In this document: positions 7,816 through 14,466 of the stretch, piece by piece
Layout of the letters: every line of letters begins with the position of its first letter
Position numbering within the stretch: position 1 is the first letter of the stretch
Assembly: GCA_964526475.1 (NCBI GenBank)
Contig: CAZGKF010000042.1
Coordinates: forward strand, 1 to 26,710
Direction: 5' to 3'
From: CAYVTV01 sp964526475
Lineage (GTDB): Bacteria > Bacteroidota > Bacteroidia > Bacteroidales > GCA-2748055
Length of the DNA stretch: 26,710 bases
Program-made: the position numbers and the translations under genes
The notes under the pieces: model-generated
What the model saw: the letters and a program-made list of their open reading frames with translations, nothing else
What the model was told of the DNA's origin: nothing
The model's database searches: none

Positions 7816-8520
7816 TTATGATCCTGATGAACCAGGCTTCCCCATATCCATCCACTCTCCCTGGTGCAAAAATAAACTTATGTTATGCTCCCTTGCAAGT
7901 CTCAGCAAGACAGGTGTAATGGAAAACATCCCCGTCTCAGTCATTAATTCAAATATTACCGGGTCGAGAACATATATCCCGCTGAATCCAACCGGTTTGA
8001 GGGTATTGATTTTCCTGACAATAATTTTCTCACCCCTTATGGTATTTCTCCATCCGCACAATATATGATCCTCATTCATTAATAAAGGGCGTGAAGTTTC
8101 GCGTGACATGACTGCAAGACTTGCAATATTATTTTCTTCCAGATGATAATCAAACAATTCATTAATATTAAGATCACTCATCACATCCACGTTATGAACA
8201 AGGAACGGCCCTGAATCAAAAAACCAGGCAGCTTTTTTCAATCCTCCTCCGGTTTCCAGCAACTCATCTGTTTCATCTGAAAATGATATAGAAACTCCAA
8301 AATTATCATTATCATTCAGATAATCTTTAATCATGTCAGGGAAGTGATGTAAATTAATAATTATTTCAGTAAATCCATATTTTTTCAGTTTCTCAATGGT
8401 GATCTGCAGAAGAGACTTGCCCCTGAATTCGACCAGAGCTTTGGGTTTGTTTTGTGTCAGAGGCAACAGCCTGGTGCCGGTACCTGCTGCCATAATCATT
8501 GCTTTGCGTTTTCGGATCAT
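7816..8520 (-). CDS. MurU-like sugar-1-phosphate nucleotidyltransferase
   Basis: A 234-residue NTP_transferase protein. The nucleotide-binding signature is MAAGTGTRLLPLT followed by KPKAL; DELLETGGGLKKA and HNVDVM (metal-binding Asp) follow. This pattern and small size fit N-acetylmuramate-1-phosphate uridylyltransferase (MurU), which makes UDP-MurNAc from recycled cell wall. The C-terminus (GEWMDMGKPGSSGS) is short compared with relatives but keeps the D-x-G core. Its ATG shares the four bases ATGA with the stop of the small cysteine protein, and the kinase-RapZ fusion lies just upstream. Other NDP-sugar pyrophosphorylases remain possible; the kinase neighbour is the main argument for MurU. 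Confidence 0.8.
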   Translation of the reverse strand: MIRKRKAMIMAAGTGTRLLPLTQNKPKALVEFRGKSLLQITIEKLKKYGFTEIIINLHHFPDMIKDYLNDNDNFGVSISFSDETDELLETGGGLKKAAWFFDSGPFLVHNVDVMSDLNINELFDYHLEENNIASLAVMSRETSRPLLMNEDHILCGWRNTIRGEKIIVRKINTLKPVGFSGIYVLDPVIFELMTETGMFSITPVLLRLAREHNISLFLHQGEWMDMGKPGSSGS

Positions 8521-8645
8521 TTTTTTTCCGGTTTACAACACCATTTTTTTTTTGGAGAAACTTTTCCGCACTTTCTGCATGTATAGACCTTTTTTTCCCC
8601 TTCAACTGTTAACTCAGGTATGAATTTGCAAAACTTTTTACTCAT
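8517..8645 (-). CDS. 42-residue basic cysteine protein, possible zinc ribbon
   Basis: A small frame starting MSKKFCKFIPEL and containing YTCRKCGKVSPKKKWCC. The cysteines are C6, C23, C26, C36 and C37, a C-x2-C plus CC arrangement that could bind zinc or another metal. It is rich in Lys and soluble. It begins 14 bases after the kinase-RapZ stop (8660), and its TGA overlaps the ATG of the nucleotidyltransferase in an ATGA. Position, overlap and cysteine pattern argue for a real gene although it is short. I do not recognise a characterised family. Context suggests it helps or regulates the sugar salvage pair. Confidence 0.7.
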   Translation of the reverse strand: MSKKFCKFIPELTVEGEKKVYTCRKCGKVSPKKKWCCKPEKK

Positions 8646-8659
8646 AGTTGTTACTGTGA

Positions 8660-10078
8660 TTAGATTTCAAGATGCTGTTTTATAACATGTAAAGAGGTAT
8701 CATTGTTTAACATCTCAGAAATTTTCTCTGCAGCATATACTGATCTGTGCCGGCCACCGGTACATCCGAAAGAAATCTGGATATGCCTGTAATTGTTTTC
8801 CTTAAAAGATGTAATATGTCTATTGATCATAGATAAAACATCCGAAAGAAAACCACTCATTTCCGATTTTTCAACTAAGAATTTCTGCACATCAGTGTCT
8901 TTTCCTGTCAGTTCCTTATATTCCTCGTACCTTCCCGGGTTATGGATGCCCCTGCAGTCAAATACAAATCCTCCGCCATTCCCGCTGAGGTCGTCCGGAA
9001 TGCTTTTTTTGTATGAGAAGCTGAAAATACGGACAATCATCTTACCTGGTTCTTCTGTAAGAGTCTGACTGTATTTTTTTTCCAGGATAAGCTTTCTGGC
9101 AACCCGGTTTAATTCGGGCAACTTAACAGGTAATTTAACATTTTCCAATAACTGGGACAAGGTCTTAAGAGCCAGGGGAATACTTTGAAGGAAAACAGCT
9201 TTCTTCTCTATAAGTCCCCGGAGTCCGTATGCTCCAAGTGTCTGAAGAATACGCAACAGTGCAAAAGGATAGAAGAACTGCCGGAATATCCTGCGGTCGG
9301 TTTTTCTTAATATGTTAAGTTCATCCAGGTAATAATCCAGTAATTCTTCCCTGACTTCAGCAGGCAGATCAGCTTTTGCTTCAAAAAGAAGCGAAGCCGG
9401 ATCATATTGTAAAGCGCCTTTCCTTCCTCCCTGATAATCAATAAAAATTAGTTTGTCATTGTGCATCATTATGTTACGTGACTGAAAATCACGATACATA
9501 AAACTGTCTGTTTCTGCTGAGGACAAATATTCAGTTAATGCCTGAAAATCCTTTTCCAGCTTTTTTTCATCAAAGCGGATACCTGAGAGTTTGAGAAATA
9601 AGTATTTAAAATGATTAAGATCCCAAAGCATCGCTTGCCTGTTGAATTTTTCTGAAGGCACACAAAAGGTATAATCAAGTCCCTTATGACCGATGATCTG
9701 GAATTTCACAAGTTCTCTCAAAGCTGTTTTATAGAGAGTTATTAATTCATCAGGGATTTCAGCAGAATCCAGCCTGATTTTATCAGAATAAATTTTTAGA
9801 GTAATATCACCAAGGTCTTCAGTGAGGTAGTATTGTTGGTCATCTGAAGTTACAAAAACTTCAGGTACTGAAAGCCCTTTTTGCCTGAAATGGTCAGAGA
9901 AGCTTAAGAAAGCTTTATTCTCCCGTACATCCGGGTTAAAAACGCCAATTGAACTATAGTCGGAATTATGTAATCTGAAATACCTTCTTGAGGAACCTGA
10001 AAGAGGTAATTCATGAACTGAAATTTCTTTTGAATGAAAAGTCTTCTTAAATAAACCGGATAGAATAGAAATATCCAT
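8660..10078 (-). CDS. AmgK-like sugar kinase fused to a RapZ C-terminal domain
   Basis: Residues 1 to about 335 form an aminoglycoside-phosphotransferase-fold kinase. It shows YLTEDLGD, a catalytic loop YRDFQSRNIM (D197), and the metal site IDYQGGRKG (D214) with YDPASLL. This matches AmgK-like anomeric kinases, which make MurNAc/GlcNAc-1-phosphate. Residues about 346-465 match the C-terminal domain of RapZ: FVFDCRGIHNPGRY and the phosphate-binding FGCTGGRHRSVYAAE. In E. coli that domain binds glucosamine-6-phosphate; the P-loop ATPase half of RapZ is absent here. The fusion may tie kinase activity to amino-sugar supply (inference). It is the first gene of the minus-strand unit and has a TAnnTTTG box 24 bases upstream. 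Length is 472 residues. Confidence 0.87.
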   Translation of the reverse strand: MDISILSGLFKKTFHSKEISVHELPLSGSSRRYFRLHNSDYSSIGVFNPDVRENKAFLSFSDHFRQKGLSVPEVFVTSDDQQYYLTEDLGDITLKIYSDKIRLDSAEIPDELITLYKTALRELVKFQIIGHKGLDYTFCVPSEKFNRQAMLWDLNHFKYLFLKLSGIRFDEKKLEKDFQALTEYLSSAETDSFMYRDFQSRNIMMHNDKLIFIDYQGGRKGALQYDPASLLFEAKADLPAEVREELLDYYLDELNILRKTDRRIFRQFFYPFALLRILQTLGAYGLRGLIEKKAVFLQSIPLALKTLSQLLENVKLPVKLPELNRVARKLILEKKYSQTLTEEPGKMIVRIFSFSYKKSIPDDLSGNGGGFVFDCRGIHNPGRYEEYKELTGKDTDVQKFLVEKSEMSGFLSDVLSMINRHITSFKENNYRHIQISFGCTGGRHRSVYAAEKISEMLNNDTSLHVIKQHLEI

Positions 10079-10398
10079 TGAAGGATGTTTGGATTTATTT
10101 GCAAATATAACAGAAATTAAAACTTTACCAGAAAGGAATTTTGGAATGAAATGTTATTTTTGTAGAAACTCATATAGAATGAAATTCAGAATTTTTGGTA
10201 CTGAAGAACTAAATCTTGTTCATTTTCAAATACTTGATACGGGTCATGCATGCGGAGAATTTTGTGACAGCCTCCGTCTATATCGCACAGTGGGTTAGCC
10301 ATCCCCTTTTGGGAAATTAAAGGGGTACGGATCGGCGATTCCTGAAATTTCTTACAGGTACTAATTACTTCTTTGTATTTTTACATAAACATAAAATA
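10079..10398. other. Divergent intergenic region between kinase-RapZ and trmD
   Basis: This 320-base gap holds the promoters of two divergent transcripts. A small hairpin at 10303-10325 pairs ccccttt with aaagggg around a 9-base loop. It would lie in the trmD leader if transcription starts upstream of it. A 69-codon frame (10089-10298, +) looks random. I see no RNA gene here. Confidence 0.5.
10102..10109 (-). promoter_or_regulatory. Bacteroidota -7 promoter box for the kinase-RapZ unit
   Basis: The minus strand reads TATATTTG, an exact match to the TAnnTTTG element used by the Bacteroidota housekeeping sigma factor. It lies 23 bases upstream of the ATG at 10078, giving a leader of about 15-20 bases. 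The -33 region is not a clear TTTG. Confidence 0.5.
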
Positions 10399-11085
10399 AT
10401 GCGGATAGATATTATTACAGTTTTACCTGAATTGCTGGAAAGTCCATTAAATTATTCCATTATTGGCAGAGCTAAAGAAAAGGGCTTCGCAGAGATTTTT
10501 CTTCATAACCTCAGGGATTACAGTACAAATAAGCACCGGCAGGTGGATGACTATCCATTTGGTGGCGATGCCGGTATGGTAATTCAGATAGAGCCTGTTG
10601 ACAGGGCGATAAGAGCACTTAAGGAGCAGAGATCTTATGATGAGGTCATTTACACCTCCCCTGATGGCGAATTATTTAATCAAAAAACAGCTAACCATTT
10701 AAGCTGCTGCAGCAATCTTATCTTATTATGCGGGCATTATAAGGGCGTTGATCAGCGGGTAAGAGATCACCTTATAACCAGGGAAATTTCCATTGGCGAC
10801 TATGTTCTTACCGGAGGAGAGCTTGCAGCAGCGGTGATAGTTGATAGTATAGTACGGCTTATCCCCGGAGTCATTTCTGATGAAACTTCTTCCCTGACGG
10901 ATTCTTTCCAGGACGGTCTTCTTGCGCCGCCTGTTTATACAAGACCTGCTTTATACCATGGGTGGGAAGTCCCTGATATACTTTTGTCGGGTAATGAGAA
11001 ACTTATTGGTGACTGGAAAATGGAAAAAGCTATGGAAAGAACCCAGCTATTAAGACCCGGAATGCTAAAGAATGATCATGTGTAA
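10399..11085 (+). CDS. trmD: tRNA (guanine-N1-)-methyltransferase TrmD
   Basis: TrmD methylates G37 of tRNAs that read CNN codons, preventing frameshifts, with S-adenosylmethionine as donor. The 228 residues show the family start MRIDIITVLPEL and the substrate segment RQVDDYPFGGDAGMV. The knotted SAM-binding region includes LILLCGHYKGVDQRV, IGDYVLTGGELAA and the catalytic DSFQDGLLAPPVYTRP. Length is normal. No rimM or rpsP is adjacent on the + strand, so it stands alone instead of in the common ribosomal operon. Confidence 0.97.
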   Translation: MRIDIITVLPELLESPLNYSIIGRAKEKGFAEIFLHNLRDYSTNKHRQVDDYPFGGDAGMVIQIEPVDRAIRALKEQRSYDEVIYTSPDGELFNQKTANHLSCCSNLILLCGHYKGVDQRVRDHLITREISIGDYVLTGGELAAAVIVDSIVRLIPGVISDETSSLTDSFQDGLLAPPVYTRPALYHGWEVPDILLSGNEKLIGDWKMEKAMERTQLLRPGMLKNDHV

Positions 11086-11173
11086 AGTTTTTTTAAACCG
11101 GATTATGAAATATCATTTATAGTTTTATTTTTACATCTTAGTAATAAATCTTTTCTAACAGAGATATTGGAAT

Positions 11174-13231
11174 ATGACAACTAAAAGAAAAAAGATTCCC
11201 CTGCTCGAGTCTTTATCAATGCTTTATGGGTATGCTAAATCCCGGATCGCAGAGCAGATAAAACTGGTAGCATTTATAATTATTTATCTTTCTGCCTTTC
11301 AGACATTAATTCTTAATGTAAAAATTACCAGTGCTTTGTCGATGTCAGGGGGTATTGCCATGGTTATCGTGGGTCTTGCTTTTTTTCTTGAAGGATTGAT
11401 TCTTGGGCTAATGCCTATGGGCGAACGGGTTGGATTAAAACTTCCGGCAAAAGTGGGGATTGCAATAATCGCTTTATTCGGGCTTTTGCTCGGTTTCGGG
11501 TCCACGCTCGCAGAACCGGCAATGAGTGCTCTCAGGACAGCAGGTTCAAAAGTAACTGCCTGGGATGCCCCCTTGCTGTATATGTTACTTGAACGCTACA
11601 CTGAGCCTCTGGTTTTGTCAATTGGTGTTGGTGTAGGTATCGCTGTTGCGTTTGGCATGTTTCGTTTTTATTATGGCTTATCCCTTAAGCCATTTATTTA
11701 TATTATTATACCGATTCTGCTGGTGATGTCGGTTATTTTACATTTCGATGTAAATCTGGGAACAGTTATTGGTCTGGCATGGGATTCCGGAGCTGTGACA
11801 ACCGGTGCAGTGACGGTTCCTCTTGTCCTGGCACTTGGAATCGGGGTTTCCCGTGCAGCAGGTAAAAGCGAATCAGCAAGCGGAGGTTTCGGAATAATTA
11901 TGCTTGCTTCAGCTTTTCCGATCATAAGTGTTTTAACATACAGTATTATACTCAACACAAAGGCACCGCAACCGACGACAGAAATTGCTTTTTTTTCGCC
12001 GGAAAACAGGCAGAAGGCACTATTGCTTTTCAACAGTGAGCAGGAATTGGCGAAGCATGCTTTTACGCATGGAACTGAAGCTGGCCGCCGGGCTTTTTTT
12101 ATTGATGAGAATTTATATCATAATGCTTTAATCTCTCTTAAAGAAAATCCGGAAATGACCCGTTCCTACCTCGGGAAATTATCACTTACAGATTGGTTAT
12201 CTAACAGAGCGTCAGTGGCTGAGTGGGAATTTCTATCTTCCATTCATACAGAGCTTGCGGAAGAGACAAAAGATGTCCCCGTTACAACTGTTCTAAAGGA
12301 AGAAGGAAGCATTGCATTGCGTGCAGTAATTCCTTTGTCAGCACTGCTATTACTGGTTCTGTTATTATTTCTGAGACATAGGCTACGTTACAGTGATGAG
12401 GTAATTCTGGGTATTTCTTTCGCTTTAATAGGGATGACACTGTTGACTTCAGGGATCCGACTTGGCCTTGCTCCACTTGGCGATCAGGTTGGGTCGCATC
12501 TGCCTGTTGCATTTCAAAGTGAAGAGAAGTTTGTTGACAGGATATTATTGGAAAACTTCGAAACGGATTTACTTGTAAGGAGTATTGGAACAGATGGTAC
12601 ACAAAAAATATACTTCTATCTGCAGGATAAGGATGCTATTGAAAGGGTGGAATTTCGTCCCGAACAGTATGATGAAGAAACCAAACGATATGAGCATATC
12701 ATAACCCAGCCACCAATGTTTAAAGCTAATCTGACTTTAATAGGAATTGTACTTGTTTTCCTTTTTGCATTCGGTATGGGATTTGGCTCAACATTAGCCG
12801 AACCTGCATTAAATGCACTTGGAAAAACTGTAGAAGATCTCACTGTGGGAACAGTTAAACGTACACAAATTTTACAGGTAGTTTCCATAGGTGTGGGACT
12901 GGGACTGATGGCAGGTGTTGCGCGCATTCTTTATGATATCCCGACAATATGGTTGATTTTACCTCCATACCTTTTGCTAATTCCGTTAACCTATTTGAGC
13001 GAGGAAAATTTTACTGCAATAGCATGGGATTGTGGAGGTGTTACCACCGGACCGGTAACAGTTCCACTTGTGCTTGCCATGGGAATAGGGATAGGTAATG
13101 AACTAAATGTCATAGATGGTTTTGGAGTTCTGGCACTGGCTTCGGTATTCCCGATTCTAACAGTGCTTTTATTTGGTTTAATTATGAAATATCGTCAACG
13201 CCAGTCAATTAGTCAAACTATAGATCAATAG
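11174..13231 (+). CDS. Duplicated DUF1538 integral membrane protein (putative transporter)
   Basis: A 685-residue membrane protein made of two homologous halves in direct repeat. Each half has a hydrophobic segment ending GLMPMGERVG or GLAPLGDQVG, a GFGSTLAEPAxxAL motif (about residues 112 and 537), and AWDSGAVTTGAVTVPLVLA or AWDCGGVTTGPVTVPLVLA near its end. These belong to DUF1538 (PF07556). A soluble stretch of about 100 residues (roughly 270-375) separates the halves, and a second soluble insert (about 450-515) lies inside half two. The conserved GVTTGxxTVP segments in hydrophobic surroundings suggest a pore or substrate path, but no substrate is established. The next gene, four bases downstream, encodes PII-like domains, which often regulate transporters. 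Confidence 0.88.
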   Translation: MTTKRKKIPLLESLSMLYGYAKSRIAEQIKLVAFIIIYLSAFQTLILNVKITSALSMSGGIAMVIVGLAFFLEGLILGLMPMGERVGLKLPAKVGIAIIALFGLLLGFGSTLAEPAMSALRTAGSKVTAWDAPLLYMLLERYTEPLVLSIGVGVGIAVAFGMFRFYYGLSLKPFIYIIIPILLVMSVILHFDVNLGTVIGLAWDSGAVTTGAVTVPLVLALGIGVSRAAGKSESASGGFGIIMLASAFPIISVLTYSIILNTKAPQPTTEIAFFSPENRQKALLLFNSEQELAKHAFTHGTEAGRRAFFIDENLYHNALISLKENPEMTRSYLGKLSLTDWLSNRASVAEWEFLSSIHTELAEETKDVPVTTVLKEEGSIALRAVIPLSALLLLVLLLFLRHRLRYSDEVILGISFALIGMTLLTSGIRLGLAPLGDQVGSHLPVAFQSEEKFVDRILLENFETDLLVRSIGTDGTQKIYFYLQDKDAIERVEFRPEQYDEETKRYEHIITQPPMFKANLTLIGIVLVFLFAFGMGFGSTLAEPALNALGKTVEDLTVGTVKRTQILQVVSIGVGLGLMAGVARILYDIPTIWLILPPYLLLIPLTYLSEENFTAIAWDCGGVTTGPVTVPLVLAMGIGIGNELNVIDGFGVLALASVFPILTVLLFGLIMKYRQRQSISQTIDQ

Positions 13232-13235
13232 TATT

Positions 13236-14444
13236 ATGATTACGGAAACCCGCAGAATAAAATCTCCATCCAGAATTGTATGGAGGACACAAATGAGTAA
13301 AGGGGTGCACACACCACACAGAGTAAGCAAAATTACCTGTAGTGTAAATCAACTTCTAAGCAATAAATTATCAGAACATTTGATCAATCTGGGAATGCGT
13401 TCAGTATATGTTGAAAGTGGAAGGAATGTCAGATTATCTATAAAAAAACGGCCTTTTGGACTTCCGGGCATAACAACCCGTTTGCAGGATTCCCCTGTTG
13501 ATGTATATCGTTTTACGGTTCCAAGGGATAACTCATATCAGGTTGTTGAATCACTGATAGATTCCCTGCAGCTTAATATTCCCGGCCGTGGAACAATTAT
13601 AGCGCAGGATCTGATTGAATTCAGTAATCTTGAACCTCCACGTGTTGAGGTTTCTGAATTGCAAGCTGAAGATCTTAACCAGCGCAATTCTATATCAGGA
13701 ATGATCAGGAATTTAGTTTATGTTACTTGTGTTCTTTCTATGCCTGGCAGTGCTGAAAGACTGGCTCAGATCGCTCTGGAGCTGGGTATATGTGTGCCTC
13801 TGGTTACAAGTGGTAAAGGTACAGATATCAGGGACAAACTGGGACTCATCAGGATTACCATACCACCCGAGAAGGAGCTTGTACATTTAATTTTACCCGA
13901 ACATGATTCAAACAGTGTTTTCCAGGTTTTAATTGATGAAGCCGGACTGAACCGTCCGGGCCGGGGTTTTCTTTACCAGACTCCTGTGAGCGCAGGTATC
14001 ATTGACACTCGTTTAAAACTGGGACGACAGGAGAGCGCTGCCAGTATGGAACAAATAATTGCTGCAATTGATCAGTTGAAAAATGGTACATCATGGCGTA
14101 AACGATTTATTTCCATCGAAGAGCAAAGTGCTAAAGCCAATCTCATGCTCCCAAAAGATCATTGCGAAGTTTCGGTGATCTGTCTGGAAGATCGTTCAGA
14201 GAAAATCGTGGAAGCGGCCATTGAAGCAGGTGCAGGAGGTGCAATAACATCCCGTGTAAAAAGGTTAATCCTGAAGGAGGGCGATATAGGAACAGCTGCA
14301 CAGGCTCACACTGCAATCAGTGTACCGGCAGAGATTACTAACGAAGTTGTTGATGCTATCCTTGAGGTAAGTTCCGATGGGAATAATCCGGATGATCGCA
14401 TCCAGGTACTGGATTCTCTGGAAGCTTATGTGCAGAACTGGTAG
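13236..14444 (+). CDS. Protein of three fused PII-like (GlnB-like) domains
   Basis: In 402 residues I see three related PII-like units at about 33-125, 160-255 and 310-400. Each has a beta strand, a helix containing an A/G-rich turn, and a second strand-helix half. The first two end in PGRGxxxxQ, the PII C-terminal signature; the third lacks it and is most diverged. PII proteins are normally trimers of single domains, so three in one chain may form a whole ring from one polypeptide. Classical T-loop features are not obvious, so ligands cannot be named. The track start is ATG at 13236, but an ATG at 13293 with GGAGG 6-7 bases before it is a credible alternative and removes a basic, unstructured tail. 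The gene is paired with DUF1538 upstream. Confidence 0.82.
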   Translation: MITETRRIKSPSRIVWRTQMSKGVHTPHRVSKITCSVNQLLSNKLSEHLINLGMRSVYVESGRNVRLSIKKRPFGLPGITTRLQDSPVDVYRFTVPRDNSYQVVESLIDSLQLNIPGRGTIIAQDLIEFSNLEPPRVEVSELQAEDLNQRNSISGMIRNLVYVTCVLSMPGSAERLAQIALELGICVPLVTSGKGTDIRDKLGLIRITIPPEKELVHLILPEHDSNSVFQVLIDEAGLNRPGRGFLYQTPVSAGIIDTRLKLGRQESAASMEQIIAAIDQLKNGTSWRKRFISIEEQSAKANLMLPKDHCEVSVICLEDRSEKIVEAAIEAGAGGAITSRVKRLILKEGDIGTAAQAHTAISVPAEITNEVVDAILEVSSDGNNPDDRIQVLDSLEAYVQNW

Positions 14445-14466
14445 TATGCTGATGGTAATGCTCTTA

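Noticed and set aside
7601..8068. 155-residue plus-strand frame
   Set aside because: It lies antisense to the Gfo/Idh and nucleotidyltransferase genes and has no recognisable domain.
10089..10298. 69-residue plus-strand frame between kinase-RapZ and trmD
   Set aside because: It covers the minus-strand promoter box and has random-looking composition despite three cysteines near its start.
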